Shown: positions 44,588 through 51,478 of the stretch, piece by piece
How the letters are laid out: every line of letters begins with the position of its first letter
How positions within the stretch are numbered: the stretch's first letter is position 1
Origin: Alphaproteobacteria bacterium
GTDB lineage: Bacteria; Pseudomonadota; Alphaproteobacteria; SMXQ01
Direction: 5' to 3'
Assembly (NCBI GenBank): GCA_009380075.1
Contig: WHSO01000004.1
Coordinates: 23,078 to 87,077 of the forward strand
Length of the DNA stretch: 64,000 nt
Translations under genes and position numbers: made by a program
Notes under the pieces: model-generated
What the model was told of the DNA's origin: nothing
The model's input: the letters and a program-made list of their open reading frames with translations, nothing else
Database searches by the model: none

Positions 44588-44633
44588 GGCCCTTCCTTTC
44601 CGTTCCTCATATTGCGTTTCCGCACGGACCATT

Positions 44634-44658
44634 AACGGTAATCACGCTGAATTGTTCC
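44634..44658 (-). promoter_or_regulatory. EcfG-type promoter for csbD-like gene
   Basis: GGAAC (44654-44658) and CGTT (44634-44637) on the minus strand, 16 bases apart. It is almost back-to-back with the plus-strand site at 44678. Confidence 0.85.
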
Positions 44659-44677
44659 GTGACGCGTCTCCTCGCGG

Positions 44678-44702
44678 GGAACCCGGCCCGATGTGATTCG
44701 TT
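44678..44702 (+). promoter_or_regulatory. EcfG-type promoter for the MgtC-family gene
   Basis: GGAAC (44678-44682) and CGTT (44699-44702), 16 bases apart, 88 bases before the ATG at 44791. Confidence 0.8.
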
Positions 44703-44790
44703 TGCACATGAGGGCGTCGAGATGCCACCCGGACATCATGCGTGGCGTCGGGCGCCCTTTAAAAATCGTGGATGACGGCGCAATTCTCAG

Positions 44791-45258
44791 ATGTTATCCA
44801 GCCTCTTCGAAACCGAGACACCCCTCCTGCAACTGACGCTCCGACTGTGTCTTGCCCTCGTTTTCGGTGGGATGATCGGTATCGAACGCGAAATTAAGAA
44901 GCGGCCCGCAGGCCTGAGGACCAATATGATGGTTTCGCTTGCGGCTGCGCTGTTCACGCTCCTCGCGGTGGAATTGATTGGCGACAGCCAGGAAGCAGAC
45001 AACATCATGCGCGTCGATCCACTGCGTACGATAGAAGCGGTGATCGCCGGCGTCGCATTTCTGGGAGCGGGGGCGATCATACGAGGGGGTGACGACGTCA
45101 AGGGACTCACGACAGGCGCAAGCCTCTGGGTGTCCGGCGCCATCGGCGTCGCCTGTGGAGGCGGTTACTACACGATTGCCATGATAGCCACGATCCTCGC
45201 CGTTATCGTCCTCTATGTCATCGGCGTGCTTGAGGACCGGCTTTCGAAGCGCGACTGA
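44791..45258 (+). CDS. MgtC/SapB-family membrane protein
   Basis: A 155-residue protein with the MgtC domain: four to five transmembrane helices and conserved motifs GGMIGIEREIKKRPAGLRTNM (residues ~26-46, quoted in part) and FLGAGAIIRGGDDVKGLTTGASLW near 90-113. It lacks the C-terminal ACT-like domain of virulence MgtC, as is usual for environmental members. The family is linked to magnesium or acid stress and inhibition of ATP synthase in pathogens; the role here is unknown. An EcfG-type promoter precedes it. Confidence 0.9.
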   Translation: MLSSLFETETPLLQLTLRLCLALVFGGMIGIEREIKKRPAGLRTNMMVSLAAALFTLLAVELIGDSQEADNIMRVDPLRTIEAVIAGVAFLGAGAIIRGGDDVKGLTTGASLWVSGAIGVACGGGYYTIAMIATILAVIVLYVIGVLEDRLSKRD

Positions 45259-45281
45259 CGCGAACCCGGCCTTTAGGCGGG

Positions 45282-45309
45282 CCCTATGTCGCTCACCCTA
45301 TGTCGCTCA
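45282..45309. repeat. two tandem copies of a 14-bp unit
   Basis: CCCTATGTCGCTCA occurs twice in direct succession (45282-45295 and 45296-45309). The second copy contains the stop codon of the DUF1328 gene. It looks like a simple slippage duplication. Confidence 0.8.
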
Positions 45310-45486
45310 CATGGGCGGCGGTACGCTGCGCCCCCGAATCCCGAAGATCAGCGCCAGCACAAAGAGAACGAGAAATACAAAAAAGAGGATTTGGGCGATA
45401 CCCGTTGCCGCAGCGGCAATGCCGCCAAAACCCAGGACGCCGGCGACGATGGCAATCAAGAGACAAACTACGGCCCAGTAAAGCAT
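45307..45486 (-). CDS. DUF1328 (YtjA-like) small membrane protein
   Basis: A 59-residue protein with two transmembrane helices joined by [11 protein letters not shown]: first [20 protein letters not shown], then [17 protein letters not shown]. This is the standard DUF1328 layout. It is below many gene-callers' length cutoff. A perfect EcfG-type promoter lies about 50 bases upstream, consistent with membership of the stress regulon. Function unknown. Confidence 0.9.
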   Translation of the reverse strand: MLYWAVVCLLIAIVAGVLGFGGIAAAATGIAQILFFVFLVLFVLALIFGIRGRSVPPPM

Positions 45487-45538
45487 CGTATTCTTCCTTC
45501 CCGACGTATTTGCGGTTTGCTCGATTTAGCCTGACGTA

Positions 45539-45563
45539 AACGACGTCGACGGACTCCGGTTCC
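45539..45563 (-). promoter_or_regulatory. EcfG-type promoter for the DUF1328 gene
   Basis: GGAAC (45559-45563) and CGTT (45539-45542) on the minus strand, 16 bases apart. Confidence 0.82.
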
Positions 45564-45570
45564 CGCTCAA

Positions 45571-45594
45571 TGGGCCGCCCCCGTGGGGTCGGCC
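45571..45594. repeat. GC-rich hairpin between divergent promoters
   Basis: GGGCCG and CGGCCC flank an inner CCCC/GGGG pair, giving a strong hairpin midway between the DUF1328 and encapsulin promoters. Its role is unknown; it could isolate the two transcription units. Confidence 0.4.
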
Positions 45595-45645
45595 CCTTAC
45601 CTGGTCCGACTCCACGCCGACCCCTGATACAGGGGTCCGCCCAAT

Positions 45646-45670
45646 GGAACAAAGATCCTGTACCCGCGTT
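45646..45670 (+). promoter_or_regulatory. EcfG-type promoter for the encapsulin operon
   Basis: GGAAC (45646-45650) and CGTT (45667-45670), 16 bases apart, 74 bases before the GTG of the encapsulated ferritin gene. Confidence 0.82.
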
Positions 45671-45744
45671 TTCCGATATGTATGGCAATGCAAAGGCATA
45701 GCCGTGCACCATTTGTATTGAATCGATGGACGGGAAGAAGAGCA

Positions 45745-46119
45745 GTGACGAACAGTACGTCATTACACGAGAACAGCGAAAAGCTTGGCGTTGCGACGCT
45801 TGACAGGCACCGCGCCATTGTCTCTCTCATGGAAGAGTTGGAAGCGGTCGACTGGTACAGCCAGCGAGAGAAAGCGGCGGGAGATGACGAATTGCGCCGC
45901 ATACTCGCGCACAATCGCGACGAGGAGAAAGAACATGCGGCCATGCTCATTGAATGGCTGCGTCGCAATGACGCCGCCTTCGCTGACCACCTCAAGACTT
46001 ATCTATATTCGCAAGGCTCAATCGTACAAGCCGAGCGCGAAGAAACAGGAGATTCAAAAAGTGCAGACGGGGCTTCGTCCCTGAGGGTTGGGACGCTTCG
46101 CAGTAGGGGGGCGGAATGA
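45745..46119 (+). CDS. encapsulated ferritin-like protein (EncFtn), encapsulin cargo
   Basis: A 124-residue ferritin-like cargo protein closely resembling the R. rubrum encapsulated ferritin. Ferroxidase ligands correspond to E31, E61 and H64 (MEELEAVDWY and DEEKEHAAM). The C-terminus ends in a cargo-loading peptide (SSLRVGTLRS, residues ~111-120) of the LxVGxLR type that docks to the shell interior. The GTG at 45745 was chosen by comparison with the family and an A/G-rich site upstream. Its stop overlaps the encapsulin ATG (ATGA). Confidence 0.92.
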   Translation: MTNSTSLHENSEKLGVATLDRHRAIVSLMEELEAVDWYSQREKAAGDDELRRILAHNRDEEKEHAAMLIEWLRRNDAAFADHLKTYLYSQGSIVQAEREETGDSKSADGASSLRVGTLRSRGAE

Positions 46120-46932
46120 GCTCCCTCAACAGAAAACTGGCGCCCCTTTCCGACGCCGCATGGCAGTCGATCGACAACGAGGCGGAGCAAGTCCTCAAGG
46201 TGATGCTGGCGGGACGCAAGCTCGTCGATTTCAACGGACCTCTCGGGTGGGAAACCAGCGCCATAGATATCGGGCGGATAGAGAACGCGAAGCGCACGGA
46301 CGACCGCAATGTGAGCGTCCACGTCCGCAAGGTTCAGCCTCTGGCTGAACTTCGCCGGGAATTCGAGATCGCCAGAAGCGAAATCGATGCCATCGACCGC
46401 GGCGCCAAGGACGCGGACCTTGACCCTGTCGTGAGCACCGCACGAGATATGGCCGTGGCCGAGGATTCGGCGCTGTTTGGCGGCCTGCCGGAGGCGAACA
46501 TCGGTGGTATCTGTCCGCTGTCAGAACACAAGCCGCTCAAGATCAGTTAAGGAGTACCACAATTATCCCGGCGTGGTCGCCAGGGCCATCTCGACATTGC
46601 GAGAAGCCGGCGTCGACGGGCCCTACGCGATCGCTCTTGGACGCCGGTGCCTTACGGGACTCAATGAAACGACGGTCAATGGTTTCCCCGTACTCAACCA
46701 TGTCGCAAGCCTGCTCGATGTACCGCCGATTGCAGCACCCGCGATCGACGGCGCGCTTGTCCTGTCAACCAGAGGGGGCGATTTCGAGCTTTCGGTGGGA
46801 CGCGACTTCTCGATCGGCTACCTGGACCATGATTCCCGCACGGTCAGCCTTTTCATGGATGAAAGTTTCACTTTTCGGGTGCTTGGAGCGGAGGCAGCGG
46901 TTCCTCTTGTGTACGGGACGCAGAACCGATGA
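46116..46932 (+). pseudogene. encapsulin shell protein, interrupted by a frame change near 46545
   Basis: Both halves align well with Family 1 encapsulins. The first 144 codons (SLNRKLAPLSDAAW to ...SEHKPLKIS) end at a TAA at 46548-46550. The remainder (VKEYHNYPGVVARAI to the C-terminal FTFRVLGAEAAVPL) continues in the +1 frame, without its own good start. A one-base change around 46541-46551 restores a shell protein of about 270 residues. The gene would encode the nanocompartment around the upstream EncFtn. A sequence error, a real inactivation or unusual frameshifting are the possible explanations. Confidence 0.85.
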
Positions 46933-46962
46933 CGGGCAAAGACCGGTCGATTATGCTGATGG

Positions 46963-47214
46963 CTAGCGTCGACCATTCCGGGCAAGGGCATCGATAGCCA
47001 TTTGTATCCTTCGGACCATGTGACGCCCTTCACATCCAGGAGATCTGTTCTCCAAAGGACATTGCAACAGTTCGTTCTCCTCCCATCTGCGAAGTATGTT
47101 CCGCTTCGCAGTGCGGTCGAGCCGAGGATCCGACACAGCATTCTCCGGATACTCGAAAACGCGCGCCGGGTTCGTCATTGCCTCATTGATACTGTATCGC
47201 CTGAAGAGCATCGA
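46963..47214 (-). CDS. small conserved hypothetical protein, paralogue of the 55317 gene
   Basis: An 83-residue hydrophilic protein. Its N-terminal half (YSINEAMTNPARVFEYPE, then DPRLDRTAKRNILRRWEE) matches the protein at 55317 (YTIHEALVDPKRIFGTPE, then EPRLDREAKLRILRNWEQ), defining a small helical family. The C-terminal half is a basic amphipathic helix (MVRRIQMAIDALA). No named domain was recognised. A perfect N17 EcfG-type promoter lies 65 bases upstream. Confidence 0.75.
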   Translation of the reverse strand, partial: SMLFRRYSINEAMTNPARVFEYPENAVSDPRLDRTAKRNILRRWEENELLQCPLENRSPGCEGRHMVRRIQMAIDALARNGRR

Positions 47215-47279
47215 TTTCCCACTCGCCCATTGCCGCGTCGGCGGGATAAAGCTTCGTCCCCGTTTCGACGCCACCGGTA

Positions 47280-47305
47280 AACGCCCTTCGGATCAGCGCA
47301 GTTCC
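47280..47305 (-). promoter_or_regulatory. EcfG-type promoter for the gene at 47214
   Basis: GGAAC (47301-47305) and CGTT (47280-47283) on the minus strand, 17 bases apart. Confidence 0.78.
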
Positions 47306-47335
47306 GGAAGGAGCCGTTAGAAACCCCTGTTTCTT

Positions 47336-49297
47336 GTGTTATCGTGCCGGGACGCTTCCATAACAACGCAAGAGAATTCATTGCCGCTGCGTGATCACGA
47401 CGCGTTTCTACTCGGGCTGGGCACGGCTTTGATCGTCGTGGTCGCGACGGCCGATTTTTACTTGCCGCCGTATGTCGTTTTCAGTCTTGGCCACGCCTGC
47501 ATCATCCTGATCGCACTGCTCGCGCGTTCGCCGCTGGTCGCACTAGCCCTTGCGACGCTTGCAACGATCGCGTCCTTTGCCCCTTGGATGATTGACGGAT
47601 CGGCGCGCTACGATTTTTTGACGATTGCTAACCTGGGGCTCGTGGTTGCGGCGATCTGGATCGTGGCGGCCCTGGTGTATTTCATTTCCCGCGTGAAACC
47701 CGGCGTCGGGACGTCAAGGCGATCGGTCAACCGCGACAACGTCTATGAGGCCCTGTTCAACGGGACGTTTCAGTTCGTGGCCGCACTGGACCTCAATGGC
47801 AAGGTAGTCGATGCGAATCAGACACTGCGCGATTTCGCCGGCCTGTCCTCCAACGAAATTCAGTCCATGCCGATCTGGATGCTCCCGATTTTCCAGAACA
47901 ATGAGGAGATACAGGAGCGTCTGAAGGAGAACGTAAGAAAGGCAGCAGAAGGAGATTTTTCGCGTGACGAGTTCATCGTTTCGGGGGTCGGCCAACAATC
48001 GACGGTTATTGATTTTTCGCTCAAGCCCATACGAAGGGAGGACGGTGCCATTGAACAAATCATCATGGAAGCGCGGGATATAACCGAAACGCGTACACAG
48101 CAGGAAATGCTGGTCCAGGCCCAGAAGATGGAGGCCGTCGGTCAACTGACCGCGGGGGTGGCACATGATTTCAATAATCTGCTCACGGTTATCGTCGGCA
48201 ACCTCGAATTGCTGGAGAAAAGGTTCGAGGGTGACGAACGGTTCCTGGACCGGCTTCAACGGGCGACAAATGCCGCCTTCCGGGGACAGGCGCTGACGCA
48301 GCAGCTTCTGGCGTTTTCGCGCCGGCAATCGCTTAGCCCGTCGGTCGTGGACATCAACACCTTGCTGCAGCAAATGAGCCAGCTCTACGACGTGCTGGGA
48401 GATAACATAACCGTGGAGTTCGACCTTACCGACCATCCGATTTACTGCTACGCGGACCCGAACGTACTCGAGGCGGCATTGCTCAATATCGCTATCAACG
48501 CCCGTGATGCCATGCCCGATGGAGGCGTCATTCGTTTCCACAGCGAACGCACCGTCCTGGGCGAGTATTATCACGGTAAGGTCTCGGACCTGCCGCCCGG
48601 AAGCTACATATGCCTGACAATCAGCGATACGGGCGAAGGCATGTCGGAGGATACCGTCGTCCAGGCCTTCGATCCGTTTTTCACGACCAAGCCCGAGGGC
48701 AAGGGAACCGGGTTGGGACTTAGCATGGTTTATGGCTTCGTCAAGCAGTCCGGCGGCGATGTCAAGATATACTCCGAGAAGGGAAAGGGAACGACCCTTC
48801 GTCTGTATCTGCCAGAAACGGACAAGGCCCCGCCGGAGCCCGATGACGAACAATCGGGCCACACGACCGACCTCGAGCACGAAAAGATTTCGGTCCTGCT
48901 CGTCGACGACGACGAAACGATTCGCCTGACGATTCTCGATGCCCTGGCGCCATACGGATATGATATCGACGTCGCGGCGAACGGCGACAGCGCCATCGAT
49001 CTGATCCGCTCTGGAAAGACGTATGATCTGGTTGTGACGGATGTCGTCATGGAGGGCCAAGCCGGCGGCGCAGAAGTCGCACGCGAGGCCCGCGCCAGTA
49101 TGCCCGAGGTTGCCGTTGTGTTCTGTTCCGGTTTCCCGCGCCAGAATCTCGAAGGTGACGATGCATCAGTGGATGGCGCGTTCTTTCTGCCGAAACCGTT
49201 CCATAACCATGAGCTCGTCAAGATGATCGAAAATGCCCTTTCGAGGGCACGAAGAATTTCCGGCCTCGGGCAGGATGGACCGCATACCGAAAAGTAG
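47336..49297 (+). CDS. hybrid sensor histidine kinase with PAS and receiver domains
   Basis: A protein of about 653 residues: N-terminal membrane sensor with three to four helices (residues ~22-118), a PAS domain (~133-255), a HisKA domain with phospho-acceptor H277 (GVAHDFNNLL), an ATPase domain with N box (NIAINARDAM) and G boxes (DTGEGM, GKGTGLGLSM), and a C-terminal receiver with VDDDE and phospho-acceptor D569 (VVTDVVMEG). The start is uncertain (GTG at 47336 or TTG near 47378). It precedes the second ECF sigma gene, so a role in stress signalling is plausible, but no PhyR or NepR is in the window. Confidence 0.87.
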   Translation: MLSCRDASITTQENSLPLRDHDAFLLGLGTALIVVVATADFYLPPYVVFSLGHACIILIALLARSPLVALALATLATIASFAPWMIDGSARYDFLTIANLGLVVAAIWIVAALVYFISRVKPGVGTSRRSVNRDNVYEALFNGTFQFVAALDLNGKVVDANQTLRDFAGLSSNEIQSMPIWMLPIFQNNEEIQERLKENVRKAAEGDFSRDEFIVSGVGQQSTVIDFSLKPIRREDGAIEQIIMEARDITETRTQQEMLVQAQKMEAVGQLTAGVAHDFNNLLTVIVGNLELLEKRFEGDERFLDRLQRATNAAFRGQALTQQLLAFSRRQSLSPSVVDINTLLQQMSQLYDVLGDNITVEFDLTDHPIYCYADPNVLEAALLNIAINARDAMPDGGVIRFHSERTVLGEYYHGKVSDLPPGSYICLTISDTGEGMSEDTVVQAFDPFFTTKPEGKGTGLGLSMVYGFVKQSGGDVKIYSEKGKGTTLRLYLPETDKAPPEPDDEQSGHTTDLEHEKISVLLVDDDETIRLTILDALAPYGYDIDVAANGDSAIDLIRSGKTYDLVVTDVVMEGQAGGAEVAREARASMPEVAVVFCSGFPRQNLEGDDASVDGAFFLPKPFHNHELVKMIENALSRARRISGLGQDGPHTEK

Positions 49298-49316
49298 GCC
49301 GGCTCTTGTGCCGGCC
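49297..49316 (+). terminator. hairpin after the hybrid histidine kinase gene
   Basis: GGCCGGC-TCTTGT-GCCGGCC makes a 7-bp stem immediately past the stop. No T tract follows, so it may be a weak terminator or a stabilising structure. Confidence 0.35.
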
Positions 49317-49427
49317 GCCCGGAAAAAACCCCCTGAAAGCCCGAAAACGGATCAAGCATGCTGCGGCTTTGATCCGGATTCGTTTCTTGTGTGTTTTCGG
49401 CTGTGACCAAGATGTGACCTTCGGAAT

Positions 49428-49441
49428 ACGAATGAATTCGT
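49428..49441. repeat. short palindrome upstream of the second ECF sigma gene
   Basis: ACGAAT-GA-ATTCGT is a perfect 6-bp inverted repeat in the AT-rich upstream region (49300-49588). It could be a regulator-binding site. No EcfG-type element was found in this gap. Confidence 0.35.
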
Positions 49442-49588
49442 CCGATTGCCACATTTGGTTAACATTCGTCGCAAAATTCACAAAGTACTCCACGCGCCGA
49501 CATTTTGACGATATCGCTGCTGCGTAGAGTTGCCCTCATTCAGGTCACGGATTTCTTCGAGGCCAAACAATCACGAATGGAGGGTCAA

Positions 49589-50095
49589 ATGAATCAGGTC
49601 GCCCAACAGATCGAGGTTCACGTGCCTGCGCTGATGCGCTACGCAAGGGCGCTTGCTCACAATCCGACGGCCGCGGAAGATCTGGTTCAGGAATGCGTTG
49701 TCCGGGCCCTGACAAAAGCGAGCCTTTACAAACCCGGCACCAACCTGCGCGCCTGGCTTTTTACAATCCTGCACAATCTCTATGTCAGTGAAATGCGGCG
49801 CAACAAGAAATGGAAGGAAGCCGCAAATCCAGAAGCCGCGCTAGACTCCCTGTCGGTGGCGCCAAGACAGACACATGCGGTCATGCTTCGTGCCGTAAGG
49901 GAAGCCATGAGGCGTCTCCCCAGCCAGCAGAAGATGATCCTGTATTTCATCGGCGTCGAGGGCAAATCCTACAAGGAGGTATCGCGGGAGCTCGGCATAC
50001 CTGTGGGAACCGTGAAGTCCCGTTGCTCGCGCGCGCGTGACACCCTGCAACAGGAACTGGACAACAGGACCGCATCCTTCCCGCACGCCGCGTGA
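49589..50095 (+). CDS. ECF-family RNA polymerase sigma factor, EcfG/SigT-like
   Basis: A 168-residue sigma factor with region 2 (ALMRYARALAHNPTAAEDLVQE, residues ~16-37, quoted in part) and region 4 (RLPSQQKMILYFIGVEGKS near 115-133, then IPVGTVKSRCSRAR). The linker segment KPGTNLRAWLFTILHN is close to that of EcfG/SigT-type general stress sigma factors. The ATG at 49589 follows a GGAGGG. No anti-sigma or NepR gene is adjacent. It is a candidate reader of the many GGAAC-N16/17-CGTT promoters in this region, but that link is inferred. Confidence 0.88.
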   Translation: MNQVAQQIEVHVPALMRYARALAHNPTAAEDLVQECVVRALTKASLYKPGTNLRAWLFTILHNLYVSEMRRNKKWKEAANPEAALDSLSVAPRQTHAVMLRAVREAMRRLPSQQKMILYFIGVEGKSYKEVSRELGIPVGTVKSRCSRARDTLQQELDNRTASFPHAA

Positions 50096-50133
50096 TACAC
50101 GCGGACCGGGGCCGCCCCTCCCCAGACACATCG

Positions 50134-50168
50134 AAAAAAGCGCGAGGCCCTGCAGGGCCTCGCGCCTT
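50134..50168. terminator. bidirectional intrinsic terminator
   Basis: An 11-bp perfect stem with a TGCA loop (GCGCGAGGCCC/GGGCCTCGCGC, 50140-50165) has six A residues before it and CTTCTTCC after it. It lies between the convergent ECF sigma and BON-domain genes; the minus-strand T6 tract is the stronger side. Confidence 0.88.
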
Positions 50169-50220
50169 CTTCCGCCGCTGCCGGTACGATATCCCGTGCC
50201 GGAGCACCGTGAAATGTCGG

Positions 50221-50535
50221 TTACTTCACGGTGATGTTGTTCTCGACGTTGCGGACACCTTCGACGGACCGGGCGAGTTCACCCGCGCGCCTCTTTTCCT
50301 CGGCGCTGTTCACGAATCCACTCAACTGAACCGTGTCCCTGAAGGTCGTCACATCGATCGGAAAGATACTGACGGACTTGTCCTGAGCAATCTTGGCACG
50401 AACCTTGGTACTGATCACGGTCGCATCGACGTATTCGCCCGTGCTCTCCTGCGTCGGGGTCGACTGACACGCGACGGCCGACAGGGCGAATATCGCCATG
50501 GATGCGGCGACAACGGTTTTCGGCACATTGATCAT
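50221..50535 (-). CDS. BON-domain lipoprotein
   Basis: A 104-residue predicted lipoprotein: signal sequence with lipobox SAVAC (Cys23), then one BON domain (residues ~38-104: DATVISTKVRAKIA, DVTTFRDTVQLSGFV, VEGVRNVENNITV). BON proteins such as OsmY are thought to bind membranes or envelope surfaces under osmotic stress. An N17 EcfG-type promoter lies upstream and a strong terminator downstream. Confidence 0.88.
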   Translation of the reverse strand: MINVPKTVVAASMAIFALSAVACQSTPTQESTGEYVDATVISTKVRAKIAQDKSVSIFPIDVTTFRDTVQLSGFVNSAEEKRRAGELARSVEGVRNVENNITVK

Positions 50536-50602
50536 CGATCACTCCTCCGGTTTTCTTGCCGGCGTGCGGAAACCAGTGGTTCCGCAGCCCTCTCACCTAT
50601 AA

Positions 50603-50628
50603 AACGCTTGGATGGTTGCCGGGGTTCC
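50603..50628 (-). promoter_or_regulatory. EcfG-type promoter for the BON-domain gene
   Basis: GGAAC (50624-50628) and CGTT (50603-50606) on the minus strand, 17 bases apart, 67 bases before the ATG. Confidence 0.8.
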
Positions 50629-50770
50629 CTTCCGAGCATACGGGGGAAGCGGGGTCGCGCCGCCGCATTGCTTTTCAATTTCCTGGGGTTGCAGCGATGC
50701 GGGATGCGTATTGCGCAAACCAGACGGAGAGGCCCAGCCTAGCCGGCGTGCGTGAGTTGGTCTCGCTTTT

Positions 50771-51478
50771 CTAGCGAAAGGCGAGATCCGCCACGACAGG
50801 CAGATGGTCCGAAGAAGGATACGCTTGTCGGTCGATCCAGGAGCGCACCACGGTTCCGCCCGGCCGGACAAGAATGCGATCCAGGGCAAGCACCGGAAAC
50901 CGCGCCGGGAAACTGGCGTGCGCCGTATAATCGTCGAAGATCCCGGAAAAGAGACTCCAGGCGGCGCCGCGACGGCTCCATTCGTTCAGGTCACCAAGCA
51001 GCATCATGGGCGTGGATAAGTCGGAGTCGACAATCTCTCGGAGCAGAGCCGCTTGCCGGCGGCGTTCCGCCCGTCTGACCCCAAGATGGGTTGAGATGAC
51101 CCGCACCACGGCTCCGGTCGGAAGCCGAACGCAGGCTTCCATTACTTTTCGCTTCTCCCGGCCTGGTATCGAAATGTCGTACACCTTGCGCTTGTCCAGT
51201 TTGAAGCGACTGGCCAGCATCTGTCCGTAGTCGCCGTCGGCGCCGGAAATCGACCAGGCCTCATGACCGTGAAGCCCGACTTGGCTGCGGAGGTACCCGT
51301 ACGTATCCGTCTGTTGCTCTGATTTTCTTCGGGTATCAACCTCCTGAAATGCCGCAACATCAGGCGCAATTCTCTTTATAACCTCGCCGATACGCTCGAT
51401 ATCGTGACGCCCGTCGCTGCCGACACATCCGTGGATGTTCCAGGTCGCGACCCGAATCCCCTTTTTCTTGTTATTCAT
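50771..51478 (-). CDS. endonuclease/exonuclease/phosphatase (EEP) family protein
   Basis: A 235-residue EEP-fold hydrolase. Catalytic motifs are ATWNIHG (residues ~10-16), AFQEVD near 42, STHLG near 130, LLGDLNEW near 160 and SSDHLPVVADL at the end. It could act on nucleic acid, phosphoinositide-like lipids or other phosphodiesters. Its start overlaps the stop of the PLD-VTT gene by eight bases, so the two are coupled, suggesting a lipid-related or envelope role. It has no signal peptide. Confidence 0.85.
   Translation of the reverse strand: MNNKKKGIRVATWNIHGCVGSDGRHDIERIGEVIKRIAPDVAAFQEVDTRRKSEQQTDTYGYLRSQVGLHGHEAWSISGADGDYGQMLASRFKLDKRKVYDISIPGREKRKVMEACVRLPTGAVVRVISTHLGVRRAERRRQAALLREIVDSDLSTPMMLLGDLNEWSRRGAAWSLFSGIFDDYTAHASFPARFPVLALDRILVRPGGTVVRSWIDRQAYPSSDHLPVVADLAFR

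Noticed and set aside
45282-45309. Tandem 14-bp repeat as part of a CRISPR or regulatory array
   Set aside because: There are only two adjacent copies without spacers, overlapping a stop codon.
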